This document shows positions 48,158 to 60,494 of a stretch of 64,000 nucleotides of DNA, one piece after another (positions within the stretch are counted from its first letter, which is position 1; each line of letters opens with the position of its first letter). A model generated the notes under the pieces. The model had not been told where the DNA came from and did not search any database. It saw only the letters and a list, made by a program, of their open reading frames with translations. The translations under genes were made by a program, and so were the position numbers. The stretch comes from Acanthosepion esculentum (lineage: Eukaryota > Mollusca > Cephalopoda > Sepiida > Sepiidae). The stretch spans positions 141,546,988 to 141,610,987 of the forward strand of contig OZ038478.1 in the NCBI GenBank assembly GCA_964036315.1, written 5' to 3'.

Positions 48158-48352
48158 AGAGGCGAATCAAGAGATTCATCTAGAGACTCTGCCCGACTGC
48201 GACTTAGTCAACACATTCTCCAGGAACGGTCTTCCCAGGGATATACGAAAGACTATATATAAATATTGTGTACACTTTCTTGTTTCAATACATTTTGTTC
48301 TAAGTACATTTTGTGTTGCATTATTATTCCATGCATTAGTCAAGTTTCAACA
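48158..48352 (+). repeat. Gypsy B 5' LTR, right part
   Basis: Begins with the third target copy (48158-48177) and runs to TTTCAACA. With 41595-41689 it makes a complete LTR. TGGCGACGAAG at 48354 is the presumed primer-binding site. Confidence 0.95.
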
Positions 48353-49050
48353 ATGGCGACGAAGTAGAACGAACCATACGGAAAAAAAAAGAATTAATAT
48401 TTGAGAGTTTTCAACAATTGGGACAAGTCATTGAAAAACCCAGGCTGAAAAAAAAAACTTTATTTTTTAAAAATCCAACAGTTAACGTAACGACGAAGGA
48501 TTCTGAACTTCTGGATATGTAGAACTCGTTAAAGGACGACTAAGCATAAAGGAAAGTTCACTCATAAAAATTTGAAAGGTGTCGTAAACGAATAACGGTG
48601 ATTTTAAATTGAAAAAATTATCTACAACGAGACACCCGCTAAAAAGAAAAAAAATTGGCCTACTACAAAACATGCATGGAAGTAAAAGGAGCTCCAATAT
48701 ACCGTGTCGACTTTGAAAGGTAACTAACTTTAAAAAATTATTTTGTTTGTTTGTTCAACAATATAGTGACAAATTACCTCTGATAATAAAATCAGAAGTT
48801 GTCATTAAAATACGCGAACAGAAGTCGAAAACGAAAAAGAAAGTCCGACGGTCTCTGTTCACAATAAAAAAAAAATAATTAAAAAAATAAAATAAAATAC
48901 CAAAGTTGATTATCACGGGTTTGAATGTAAAAGCAAGTCATAAAATAGAAAAGTCGTACGTTGTTTCGATTTTCTGGTCAGCTTATATGATATCCGTGGA
49001 TACACAAATTAAAAGTATATTCTTTGTTGCATGAACACTATCAGCTAAAG
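48353..49050 (+). other. Gypsy B 5' leader
   Basis: Co-linear with 661-1352 of copy A, AT-rich, no ORF. Confidence 0.7.
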
Positions 49051-50142
49051 ATTGATGAACTATCCAAAGTCATATCTGAATTATTCAAATCCCAGCAGTT
49101 GAGTCAACAACATCTGCATGAACAGTTTGCCTCATTAATAAAGAAACAACAGATAGCACAGCAGAAATATCAAGAAAACCAAGAGGAAAGACTTTTAGAA
49201 ATTCAAAAGTTAACACTGGAGAAATTAAACAACTATCAGCCAAATGAAGGAAATTCTTCATATTCTAATAACACCATATTTAATTCGCTCGAAACTTTCA
49301 ACTATGTGCCAGACGAAGAAAAAACGTTTGAAGCGTACTTTAAACGATATGAAGATATTTTCTACACAGACTGTGAAAACTGGTCGAATTCAAGAAAAGT
49401 CAGTCTATTACTAAGAAAGCTAGGTACAGCAAGACATAGCAAATTTGTAGATTTTATTCTACCGAGAAAAACAACTGAATTGGAATTCTCGGAAACAGTG
49501 AAATTGCTAAAAGAGCTGTTTGGAGCAAATATGTCGCTTTGTCATAAGCGATGGTTATGCATGAATGTCTCTAAATCCGACGATCAGGATTACTTAACAT
49601 ATGCATCTATAGTGAATAGACATTGTGACAATTTCAGATTGGCAGAGATTACGGTTGAAGAATTCAAGTGTTTAATTTTGGCTCAAGGACTGGTATCCAG
49701 TAAGAGTGCCGAAATAAGACGTAGACTTTTGTCTAAACTCGAATCTAAACAAAACCTTACCCTGAATAAGTTAGCAGAGGAGTGTCAACGGGCCGTAAGT
49801 TTAAAGAAAGAGTCTCAAAAAATCGAAGAAGCTGGCATTGCTTATATTACAAAAATAGAAAAACAGTCAAATTACCCATCAGAAAATAATTGGAGTAAAA
49901 ATTCGGCGTATTTTAAAAATAGACAAGAAAAATTAAATAAAAAGAACGAGGATGGAAAAAAGGTCCCACCATATAATGGCAGACGTTGTAACGAAAGACA
50001 CTTGGAGGTAAATTGCCCATATAGAAATAAGAAATGTTTCATGTGCCACAAGAATGGTCACAAAGGATCGTGTGTAAAACGAAAAAATTCAATAGCCGAA
50101 TTAGACAAACAAATTCGAATATCAAATCAGATAGAGATTTGA
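49051..50142 (+). pseudogene. Gypsy B gag, nearly complete, start codon lost
   Basis: A capsid/nucleocapsid protein of about 360 residues. The position equivalent to the ATG of copy A (1353) is ATT at 49051, so the normal start is gone; an open frame without ATG extends a little upstream. There is an N-terminal coiled coil with one KYQEN-type unit, a central capsid-like region (ETFNYVPDEEKTFEAYFKRY, LLRKLGTARHSKFVDFILPR) and a C-terminal knuckle CFMCHKNGHKGSC with X3 instead of X4 before the last Cys. The spacing reflects loss of one T relative to copy A, which moves gag out of frame with pol; the gag frame then runs to a stop at 50140-50142. Confidence 0.88.
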
Positions 50143-53093
50143 GGAAATATGTGACGACTGAAATATTTAAAAAGAATATCAAATTTCAACTCGATTCGGG
50201 TTCAGATGTAACAATAATGAACTATAAAACATGGAAAACTTTAAAAAGGCCTACAATAATGACGTCAACGAAACTCGCTCGAGCGGTAACTGGAAAGGAA
50301 ATTAACTTCGAAGGCGAGGTTGTACTTCCCATGAAATTGAACGGGATCGTTAAAAAAATAAGTTTTCATTCTGAAAAATGGAGAAAACTTGATGGGTACA
50401 GAAAAGTAGAAAGTAATACGCAAACAAGACAGGACATTAAAGATGAATTAAAGAAAAAATTTCCGGAAACCTTCAAACCTGGTCTTGGAAGATGTAACAA
50501 GTTTGAAGCTAAATTTGAATTAAAGGAAAATACTATGCCAATTTTTTAAAAAGAAACGTAACGTGCCTTTCGCAAGTGTAGAGAAAGTTAACGGAGAACT
50601 TGATAGGTTGAAAAAAATGGGAATTATTGCGAAAGTAGAATCTAATTCATGGGCTGCGCCGATTGTGTGCATAAAAAAGAAATCAAACCAAATCAGAGTC
50701 TGCGTTGATCTTTCGACAGTGTTGAACTCGGTAATTAAGGACTACCATTACCCGGTACCGAGTCCGGAGGAGATTTTTAACAAGCTAAATGGCGGAGTGA
50801 TATTTTCAAAAATCGACTTATCAGATGCCTATCTCCAAATTCCCGTCGAAGAAGAATGTTCGAAGTTACTAGGGATAAACACGCATAGAGGTTTATTCAA
50901 GTACAACAGGCTTCCCTTTGGTATTAAAGTGGCACCAGCCATTTTTCAACAAGCTATGGACGTCATGTTGAATGATTTAGACTTTGCGTGTGCCTACTTA
51001 GATGACATCATAGTAACGAGTGCAAACGTCGACGAACATCGAGTGCACCTCAATCAAGTATTTAAAAAGATTCAGGACTTTGGATTTAAAGTCAAAGAAT
51101 CAAAGTGCGAATTTGGTTTAGAGGAAATTAAGTATTACGGTCACATAATCAACAAAAATGGCAGATTTCCAGATCCGGAAAGGTCCATTGCGATTAGAGA
51201 CATGCCGACGCCCACTAATGTGGCGACACTACAGAGTTTTCTGGGGCTCGCAAACTATTATCAAGTGTTCATTAAAGGAATGTACAATCTAAGAGCTCCG
51301 TTGAATGAATTACTAAAAAAAGACAAGGCATGGGGATGGACGGTAGAATATCAGAAAGCCATTGATGAAATAAAGAAAATGCTTACGTCCGACCTCTTTT
51401 TAACCCATTACAATCCAAAACTTGATATTGTAGTGGCAAGTGACGCTAGTTCATACGGGGCAGGAGCGTGTATTCAACACATAATGCAAAAAACCAATTG
51501 CACATGCTTCGAGAGCATTACTCCCAGGAGAACGAAGTTACTCACAGATAGAAAAAGAGACGCTGAGTATCATTTTTGCCATAACACAATTTCATAGATA
51601 CATCTACGGCAGACATTTTATGTTAGAAACGGATCATAAACCTCTGATCACTATTTTGGTTCAAAGAAAGGGTTACCCGTTTATACGGCAAATCGACTGT
51701 TGAGATGGGGAACCATTCTTCTCAATTATGATTTTCACATAAAGCACCTATCATCCAAAAATATAATTCATGCGAATACTTTATCAAGACTCGTACCGAG
51801 TCAAGAAGAAAGATTCGAAGAATCAATTATTGCAAATATCAGAGCAGATTATGAGGTGAAAAGCATGGTAAACAACATTGTAAGAGAGCTACCGGTTACA
51901 TCAAAGGAAATCAAAAAAGAAGCTGAAAGCGATGATTTCATTTTAGGAATAAAAAGCAAAATGGTAGCAAATGACCAAAAAGTGCATGAGATTTATTCAA
52001 TATGTGACGGAATTTTATTATATGGTGAGAGAGTAGTAGTACCAAAAAACTTGCAGAAAAGAATCCTACGGGACTTTCATATGGGTCACCCGGGGATTAA
52101 TAGAAGAAAAATCTTAATGCGAAGCTTTGTATATTGGAAAGGAATGGATGTGGATATCGAAAACATGGTTCATCGATGTAAAGGGTGTGCGTTAGCAGCT
52201 AAGGCACCACCTATAGTACACAAACCATGGCCCAAGACGGATCATCCGTGGACAAGATTACACATTGATTTCGCTGGACCAGTAGAAAGATTATTACTAC
52301 TTAATAGTGGTAAATAGTTTTACAAAATGGCCGGAAGAACTACGCTGCAAAAAGCCTACGTCCAATACCACAACAACATTTTTGCATGAACTATTTGCAC
52401 GGTTCGGTGTGCTAGAGTGTATTGTGAGTGACAATGGTACACAATTCACTTCTGAAGAATTTAAGGAATTTTGTGAGTTATACCAAATTAACAATATAAC
52501 GACGCCGCCGTATCATCCGAGATCCAATGGACTCGCAGAAAGATTTGTCGATACGTTTAAGCGCGCTCTGAAGAAAGCCTTTCCAACGGAAAAGGGGCTT
52601 CAGCAATTCCTACAAGTATACAGAATCACGCTAAACCAGAGAACACAATCAAACATGGCACCAGCTGAACTAATGTTCGCTAGGAAAATGAAGTCAGTGT
52701 TTGACAAGGTTTTGCCAAGTTTCAACAGAGTAAAGAATACTATGTATACAGCTAGAAAAAGATACACCGCCGGAGAGAAGGTGTTTTTTCAAGTGCTACA
52801 GAAACAACGTTGAGTTCTGGGAGCGAGGCATAGTGGACAAGAGAATCGGTGACCTGATTTACATAATTAAAGGGCCGAAGAATACTCATAAAAGGCACCA
52901 GAACCAACTTACAAAATGTTACGTTCTAGAGCATGAAGAGAGTATACCAGATGAGAAGGAAGATCCCATTGATGTAATGTATGATATTTTTCAAGTAGAA
53001 CCTCCGCAGAATACTCCTGAACCGAGAAGATCCGGTAGGAAACGAAAGTTCACGGACCCATTGGACGTGAATCCTAAACGGAAAAGATATTAA
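50100..53093 (+). pseudogene. Gypsy B pol (PR-RT-RH-IN), frameshifted
   Basis: Protease LDSGSDVT near 50200. A 2-bp and ~52-bp loss removes part of the PR-RT linker. An extra T near 50545 shifts the frame just before RT. RT is then open at 50563-51597, with VCIKKKSNQIRVCVDLSTVL, LPFG and catalytic YLDD at 50995-51006. RNase H has SDASSYGAGACIQH and ETDHKPL but is broken by an 11-bp loss near 51490. Integrase: HMGHPG with CKGCALAA (zinc region, about 52079-52203), HIDFAGP (about 52263), an extra A near 52290, SDNGTQF (about 52429) and PRSNGLAERF with the catalytic Glu (about 52517). The C-terminal tail to 53093 is rich in Pro, Arg and Lys, with PRRSGRKRKF, and is missing in part from copy A. 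Confidence 0.92.
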
Positions 53094-53210
53094 AATTAAG
53101 CGGATTGACATATACATATGAAGTATGCAAAGGGGATCTTCAAAGAAATAGCCATAATCATCATCCCATATAGGAAGCCAGTTTGAAATTCAAAAGGTAT
53201 TCCAAGGCTT

Positions 53211-53220
53211 GGGAGGGGGG
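53211..53220 (+). promoter_or_regulatory. Polypurine tract of Gypsy B
   Basis: GGGAGGGGGG abuts the 3' LTR start and would prime plus-strand synthesis. Confidence 0.9.
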
Positions 53221-53485
53221 TGTTGTGGTAGGATCCACCTAATTTGCATAGTGGAGTACCGACTATATAAATATGGTTGGTACCGGGAAGACATGAGAGG
53301 CGAATCAAGAGATTCAACTAGAGACTCTGCCCGACTGAGACTTAGTCAACGCATTCTCCAGGAACGGTCTTGCCAGGAATATACAAAAGACTATATGTAA
53401 ATATTGTGTACACTTTCTTGTTTCAATACATTTTGTTCTAAGTACATTTTGTGTTGCATTATTATTCCATGCATTAGTCAAGTTT

Positions 53486-53490
<5 letters not shown>
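53221..53490 (+). repeat. 3' LTR of Gypsy B (270 bp)
   Basis: TGTTGTGG to TTTCAACA, uninterrupted. It preserves the empty form of the LINE target site: GAGAGGCGAATCAAGAGATT followed by CAACTAG at about 53295-53321. Confidence 0.96.
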
Positions 53491-53534
<44 letters not shown>

Positions 53535-53846
53535 GTGCGTATGTTTCTGTGTGTGTGCGTGTGTGAGCAATGGCAAAAGGAAAAAAAAACTATTCTTTAC
53601 CAACGCACTACGTCCTTTTCTTCAAAGTAAATGTAATGATTTTATTTTGTAACATGTATTTGAAACATAAGTAAAACTTCGTTAGTTTTCATTATTTTTC
53701 GAATTTAAAAATAATCATAAATATTCTGCAGGCTCGCTGTAAAACTACAGAGGTAGCAAAGTGGTATAATTTAATTCCTAATAAACGAATGTCAGTAAAT
53801 GTTGCTTTTGCTATTGCTGACATTTTTACATATAAAACATGAATAA

Positions 53847-53894
<48 letters not shown>

Positions 53895-55429
53895 TTTTTA
53901 ATGCTCTGCTAAAGAATAGTTTTCATTTTGTCTTTATATTTATGTTGTATTTTTACAGATATTTTATAGAAACATAGATATTAATAAATCCTGATATTTT
54001 TTCGTAACATCTGTATTATCACGCACACAAGATGTAAAAACTATTTCACCGTTTTTTTTTTTCTTATTTGAGATAATTGTATTCTCACTGCAAATATTTC
54101 ACAGACTAACTAATGAAATGTTCCTCCTGACACTTTCAAAACTAAACGTCTCTGAGGGAGACCATTTTTATGAGGTTGTAGTCTGTATCGATTGTCAGCA
54201 AATTTACTCTTGATAACATTTCTGAAATCGTCTCCTGAAAGCGTTAGATTTTTAGAAGAGGTTAAAGAGATTCGCCAATAGGGAGAAGAGAAAATAATGA
54301 AAACGTGGTGTGAAAATTCATACAAAAAGAAAAAAGATTGAATGGCGAAAGAGAAGACAGCGAGATCAATTCATTCGGACGATGTGTTGATAATCTATAA
54401 TTTGATAATATTTTATTCTATTGAGTGGTATTTGGCAATTGTTTTAACGGTTAAGAGAACGAAAAGTGGCAACGTCAGTCTCCGGTTGAGACATTTATTT
54501 TCATTTCATATTTAAAACATTTGAGAAATACATTCACCTACTCTTTCTGTCGGGATAGATTAAGATTCCATCTGTCTACTCGTCACCATGTAACCCAGAA
54601 CAAGCTGGTACATGTTACTTAAAGATGGGATGTATAAATCCAGTAAGTTCATTTGCATCACGAAATGAAACGAAGTTTTCTTAGTATGTTATCCCAACTT
54701 TCTGCCTGGACATTTATTAATGTACTTAGTTTAAAGACAGGTTGACACTTCTCCTCGTTATTCGAATAGTAAATCTTTTTCATTCCTTGCATCTTAATGG
54801 ACCTTGCTTGTGGTGAATACATTAAAAACTACATTAGATAATTCGTTTAGTCCCCTGAGATTTCCAGGAAAAATAACCCCTAGTTTTATTGATACAAAGA
54901 GTAGATCATAAACATGCTCAAATTCAGAACAGCCGTCATACACTCAAAATGGCTTATTACCTTGAACGCTTATTATATCCCTATATCAGTACCGTCACTA
55001 AGGTTGTTAGAAGAACGTTTGGTTCTTTTTATCCCACCAGAAAACCCTTAGTACTTTAAATAATGACCAGCATTCATACTCATGATTGTAATTGTAATGT
55101 TATGTGACAGTTGTTAACTGGAATATTTACTGGTGCAATGGGGGGTAATTTCTACGATAGTGGTAGAAATATGAAGAAGCTTATTCAATCATTAACTTCA
55201 GAATTAAGTTTCAGCAGAAAATTAAAATAAGAAAGCCGTGAAATTTTTCAAGGATACTACACATTTTATTTATTTCTGATCATTCTAAATTCGCCCTTGA
55301 GACTTTCGTTATCCTAATAATTTTGTATTGCTATTTCCATGGAAAGTATTCAGAAAAGCAATTCTAACCTTCACGGCTAAAACCCACCATGGTATACACA
55401 TTCTAGCGAAACCCTCATCCCCATTCCCT
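53491..55429. other. Spacer with two (TA)n runs
   Basis: (TA)n at 53491-53526 and 53851-53893. A 71-codon minus frame (54325-54110) has no recognised family. No other features. Confidence 0.5.
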
Positions 55430-56105
55430 TCAAATTCCATTGGGGAGAAGTAAGTTCCACTCGAACAGATTTTCCCACGAATCGTTGCTTTATGGAACCA
55501 AGTCCCAAGTGGATGCTTCCCCTATCACCTCACTCTTAACCTGTTAATTTCTGTGGTTAACCCGTACCTTGCCCATATATGGAGTATTACTACCATATAT
55601 GGTCTGGAGCCCCTTCTGTTTATCTCAAGGTCCTTGATAAAATCCAGAGACGGCTATGCAATGTAATTGGTCCTAATCTGGCATCTCGTCTGCAGTCGCT
55701 CTCTCAGACGTACCGCCGCCTCTCTGTGTCTTTCTTACAATTACTTTCACGGTAACTGCTCCGATGAGCTGCTTTCACTGGTTCCCAAACTTCATGAATT
55801 TAAGCGTTCTACATCTCGCTCACACACTGTCACTGTCGAAATTGATAAATGTAGCCGTCTCTTCTACTCTAATAGATTCATGTCTCGCACTTCTCGCCTG
55901 TGTAACTCCCCATCCCATTTTCTTATTTCCCTGATAGCTATAATCTCCAACCATTCAAATCGAATGTCAATCGACGTCTCTAGATGCCCTGATCTATCCC
56001 CTATCCTTCTCTTCATCCTTTCCTCTATTACTCCTATTTGCTCTAGCTCCAACTCTCTGTAACCCCTTGCGTGCTAGTGGCTTCCCGCATTGCTTGGGGT
56101 GAAAT
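55430..56105 (+). pseudogene. Jockey-like LINE 3' region, two overlapping fragments
   Basis: 55571-55745 reads MEYYYHIWSGAPSVYLKVLD, then RRLCNVIGPNLASRLQSLSQ, the post-RT region also seen at 16195-16790. A shifted frame continues with YNYFHGNCSDELLSLVPKLH, then MSRTSRLCNSPSHFLISLIA and a CCCCTTGCGTGCTAGTGG 3' UTR ending near 56105. Just upstream, 55480-55560 (IFPRIVALWNQVPSGCFPYH) looks like the end of another ORF2 copy of this type, so two copies may be joined. Confidence 0.85.
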
Positions 56106-56389
56106 ACTGAAAACATATCCTTATAAACTGTGAATCTTACTTGATAACACTCTACCTCGAGTAATTATTCGGCTTTGTACAGGGAGAACATCATTGTAAA
56201 AAAAGACATAATTTCCTTGACCATGTCCTAGACGAGTATATGAAATAAACTTTAAGTTATTTTAGAAAAATAACACAAGCAAACACACTGATAAAAACAT
56301 AAGATAATGCGCCATTAGCTTTTCCTGTCGTAAATCCATGTACTCTAACTGTAAACACAAGGAAAAACGCCATTAAAAATTTAAGTCAC
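56106..56389. other. Spacer
   Basis: AT-rich, nothing recognised. Confidence 0.4.
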
Positions 56390-56885
56390 CTGTCTATGGA
56401 ATTGCACCTATCTTTTCGTAATTCTGATTATAAGAATTTTTCTGTTGCTATTTTCTCTAAGACATTGTTGTTGCTTAAGCACTCCCTCCATGTAATTTCA
56501 GTATCCTTCTGTAGAGACACATTTCTGCTGCCTCTAATTTTTTTCTCATATGTCGGGAGATTGTCCAACACTGCTCTATAAGAAGATGGGTATCTCATAT
56601 TAGGTTGGTGCAAAAATAATGTCGTTTTCTCACATGAAGTTGAACGTCAAAAAACGACATTATTTTTGAACCAACCTAATAGTTATCCAGCACTCACTCA
56701 TTTCTAGTGTTACAGTTTCTCACCACATCGATTAGTTTTCGAATGCTTCTTTCGCTAGTCAAATGCGTTTTTGGATCTCTGTGTTGAATTTTCCATGCTC
56801 TGTTAAAGTGCATTCCGGATATTTAAAATCCTGCACCTGCTTGATGTTGACATTTCCAATTCGCAACTCTTCATTTTGCGGTTAA
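56390..56885 (-). pseudogene. RTE/L1-like LINE fragment interrupted by a MITE
   Basis: The minus strand from about 56885 reads QVQDFKYPECTLTEHGKFNT, then EIQKRI, then LAKEAFENLIDVVRNCNTRN. After the MITE it continues EQCWTISRHMRKKLEAAEM and RRILKLHG. This is the C-terminal stretch of LINE ORF2 (V..FKYLGS.IT..G....EI..RI..A..AF, then CE.WT......KLEAAEM...RR.L). It belongs to the same family as 36038-36560. Several frameshifts. Confidence 0.8.
56600..56679. mobile_element. 80-bp mariner MITE
   Basis: Starts TTAGGTTGGTGCAAAAATAA and ends with its near-complement (CCAACCTAA at 56671-56679). Terminal inverted repeats of about 29 bp with one mismatch, flanked by TA on both sides (56598-56599 and 56680-56681). 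The ends and 80-bp length match the MADE1/Hsmar1 type of mariner-derived MITE. It lies inside the LINE coding region, so it is younger than the LINE. Confidence 0.93.
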
Positions 56886-57699
56886 CCATACTTGTGTGTG
56901 TGTATGCGTGTGTGTATACGAGCATGGGTAATGATCGTATTGGCTGAGTTTCCTCTTTTTTTCTCTCTTTCCTTCGTTTGCGTATGGTTACAGGTGGACT
57001 AACCCGATACTGTTATGCTTTTTAAATGACCTTATTTTGAGTGTGAATTTTAATTTTGGGGGCTACGAGAAATTACCCCAAATGTAAAATCTGTTTTGTT
57101 TTTTTTCTTAGTATTTTTTTTCATTTTTTTAAGTGAAATACTTGATGATCCTTCCGTTAATTTTTGTAGGTGGGGGTGGTGTATCCTATAAAACTTGATA
57201 ACTATTTCATTGGCTTGAGAATTTTTCTGATGGCATTCTGTGCCTGCCTTTCCACATTTAAGTCTCATTGATTTCATTTAACTTTAGTTCTTTAATTTAA
57301 TTTTTTTGTGATAACCCTCAATGTAAATGTATGTTCACCTCTGAAATTTTATCTGGTTTTCGTCACAACGACTTATACTAAGTTAAAACATATTATAGCC
57401 AATACTCTTTCCATACCCCAATTCTACCCACCAATTGCAGTACGTAATAATGAAATATTGAACATGGACATCTGAATATAATGCCCGTCTAACTCATGAG
57501 CTCTTTTGCCTTGGTCGACAATCGTAACTTGAACAAAATTACGTCTAAACTAAAACTCCAAAATTACAATAATGGTTGAGTACTTCAGAGAGGAACCAGT
57601 CTGGGCCTAAAACATCTGTCACTGGAAGAAACACTTCCGACAACGAAGACATACTTGGTTACCGAACCCGGACTATTTCTAACTTTGGTCCAAGTGACT
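56886..57699. other. Spacer
   Basis: T-rich stretches (57090-57135). A 75-codon minus frame at 57277-57050 is Lys-rich and unassigned. Confidence 0.4.
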
Positions 57700-59420
57700 A
57701 AATGCCAAATCAAATAATAAAGAGAAAAGGAAAGAAATGGTTTCGCGAAGAGTATCAACAAGTCCTACTTTTTCACCGCACTCAAAAATCTACAAAAGAA
57801 CACCATCAATAAATCGGATACAAAATAATATTCTTTTAGGACATAAAACCGAAGAATCTACCTGTGACATAACCAGCAGTCGACATAACATCCAGTCGAT
57901 GTCACTGAAGATAAGTCTAACTACATTCGAATTCCTTGAAAACCACAGAGATGAAATCACCGAAGCGAAAAACCATATCATCCATGTACTCAGCATGGTA
58001 ACTCTCACACAAAAGTCAGAGACCAGCTTCCCAAAATTCATAGGACGAAGTCCAATAAGCACATTGTGCAAATATACAATGCTGCACTGGGACAAGATTT
58101 AACGGACAAACCACTGGGAAACATCACAGAAGTTAATAATGTCATATATGCAACAGCTTTAGCAGCTACTGATAATCTTGGGATCAAGACAATGAAAAGA
58201 GCAAACAACAGATAAATGCAGGAAGATCAAGCGGTGATATAAATTAAATCACTAAATGAAATTCCATCAATCAAATAAATACTAAAAATGAAACTACAGT
58301 TAAAGACACAGAGAACAAGACGATACGAAAAACGTTATAGTTTAGAAACTAAAACGTTTTTTCCAAAATAAAATATTCCAAACAGACCTTTAATTTTTAC
58401 AGGGAATTTGGAAAAGCAGGTATACATGTCAAAAAGCCACCATCAATTGAAAAAGTGCAGAAATATTGGGACAATATTTGGAAAAGTCCAAAAGAATATA
58501 ACCCCAGGACAGAATGGATCAAACGTGAAGAAGTACGAATACTGGATAAACATCTACAAGAATGGGAAAATATAATTACGAATAATGTTTGGCAAGCTCT
58601 AACAAAATCCCAGAAATAGAAATCCCCGGGAAATGACAAGGTGACCAATTTCTGGTTCTATCACCTTTTCATCAATCCATACCACCTTTGCACTCTATCA
58701 ATTTTTATTAATAATTCCAATGAAGTCCCAGAATAGATCACTGAAGGTATTACATATGCCAAAAACGAGTGAAGCAGATAATCCGAAAAATTATAGGCCA
58801 ATGACTTGCAAAGATCAACTACTGATAGACAAAATACTTCTGAAAAATTGCGGGAAAAGATGTCGAAATTTTAGCAGAGCATAGATTACCGTAAAACCTT
58901 TGATAGTGTGCCATATTCTTGGATACTTAAGAATTTGGAAATGTACAAAGTCTTTCCCGTGATAGTAAATTTCTTTAGACACATCATGGGAATATGGAAA
59001 ATCACATTATTCCTAAATCACATCAGAAGCACTGTCACCTCCAAGCGCCTGAATATCCGACGAGATATATTTCAATGAGACTCCCTATAGCCCCTGTTGT
59101 TTTGTCTAAGCTTAACTCCTCTTAAACATGAATTAACCAATAATAGCTATTGATACAAATTAAACAAGAAATTATTCAATCATCTACTAAACATGGATGA
59201 TATCGAAGACTTTGCGAAAGACGGAAATGAGTTGAAGAGTCTCTTCAATACTGTAATATTTAGATTTTGTTACAAAGTTTACGGAAATGGAAGAAGAAGA
59301 AGAAGCAAATAGTAATAGTAATTAGTGAAGGAGACGGAATGCAGCATACCCAAATGAAATTCTTGATAATGTCTGACAGAGCAAAATGTGAACTTTGGAC
59401 TGCTTATCCACAATTTTGAT
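57700..59420 (+). pseudogene. R4/Dong-like (RLE-type) LINE, copy 1, N-terminal and RT region
   Basis: Degraded plus-strand coding. An N-terminal frame spans 57737-58102. Then YEKRYSLETKTFFPK, then PGNDKVTNFWFYHL (58624-58670), NPKNYRPMTC (58783-58810), KTFDSVPYSWILKNLEMYKV (about 58892-58950) and PVIVNFFRHIMG, which are RT motifs of the group. It fades out around ISEGDGMQHTQMK (59320-59365). No YMDD is visible, and the section between 59100 and 59260 is shortened. Stops occur every 20-60 codons. Confidence 0.75.
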
Positions 59421-60416
59421 CAATATGTATAACAACTTTGAAAAATAGGAAATTCAACATACAGAACTTTTCGGTTAAATTTAACATAAATTATCCCAAT
59501 ATATGTAGAAAATGAGAGAAAAATAGAAAGAGAGATAGTGGTGTCAGACAAACAGACAGACAAAGATAATATATCGTGATTGGTTATTGTTAGCTTCACT
59601 CTTCATCTTGAATTTGCGACCAATTGCCACTAATCATTTAGCGGTTTGTCATGAGAACGGACAGTGTATTAATCCTAAAAGAAAGTGCAAATGACTCTCG
59701 TTCATCCTTCCGTGACGCACATACAGAATACGTTATATATACAGCCTCCAAACCCTTGTAAAAAATGGCAACAATGGCAAACAAAATAGCTTGCTTCCAC
59801 TCACATAAACTGCAAAAGAATTTGGGTATAACTCCCAAGCCACTAAAAATCAAAATGTGAGAGGCTAGAGTCAAAACTGATACTCCTAAATAATAATAAA
59901 AACAATAGAAAAGAATCAAATGACTGAATCTTTTGTTCTTTAGCCGAAGCAGGGGAGACAATGCCAAAGTTCTATACAGAAAAAGCATCATCCCTTTGAA
60001 TAACCTGAATTTATTAAGATTAGATGAAAGATAAGATGTGATCCGAAATATATTTTTTAGAAATGTGTTATTCTTAACAGTAAGAAATTTTGGAGCGTGC
60101 GGTCGCAATGCTGAGGTTGAATTTTTTTTGCGGGGGGATTTAATGTTAATCTTTCGTTGTCCCGTTATTACCTGGATGTAAAAAAAAATCTATTTCCATA
60201 CCTGTATGAACAGACGAAAGTACTTGTATAAAACTACCTTATGCAACTGGAATTTATTAAAAACAGGGATCATAACATTCATCCAGATGTTTGTGGGTTA
60301 ATGAATCTTAATAAATTTATTTGCGAAGGTGTATTCTCGCCATTTATATCATTAACTTCACTATCTGCTTTTTGTATGAATGATTCATGTAATATAAATT
60401 GAACTGCATCACATAC

Positions 60417-60417
<1 letters not shown>
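59421..60417. other. Spacer with one 156-codon minus-strand frame
   Basis: The minus frame 60108-59638 is the longest non-repeat open frame without an element signature in this window. It has two or three hydrophobic segments (for example LILFYCFYYYLGVSVLTLAS and AILFAIVAIFYKGLEAVYIT) and several Cys. I recognise no family. It might be a membrane-protein exon, an element-encoded frame or chance. Confidence 0.3.

Positions 60418-60419
<2 letters not shown>

Positions 60420-60494
<75 letters not shown>

Larger units (their letters stand above)
41595..53490 (+). mobile_element. Ty3/Gypsy LTR retrotransposon, copy B, 5' LTR split by nested LINE insertions
   Basis: Both LTRs are present. The 5' LTR is in two parts, 41595-41689 and 48158-48352 (270 bp once the duplicated site is counted once), and the 3' LTR is 53221-53490 (270 bp). 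The parts differ from the 3' LTR at roughly ten positions by eye, so the insertion is not recent. The internal region, 48353-53220, has gag, PR, RT, RH and IN in Gypsy order. Frames are broken by a 1-bp loss at the zinc knuckle, a 2-bp plus ~52-bp loss near 50360-50402, an extra T near 50545, an 11-bp loss near 51490 and an extra A near 52290. No clear target-site duplication is seen at the outer ends; the right side is (TA)n. Confidence 0.95.

Noticed and set aside
53491..53500. Target-site duplication of Gypsy copy B
   Set aside because: TGTA on the left and ATAT on the right do not match; simple-sequence flanks prevent a call.
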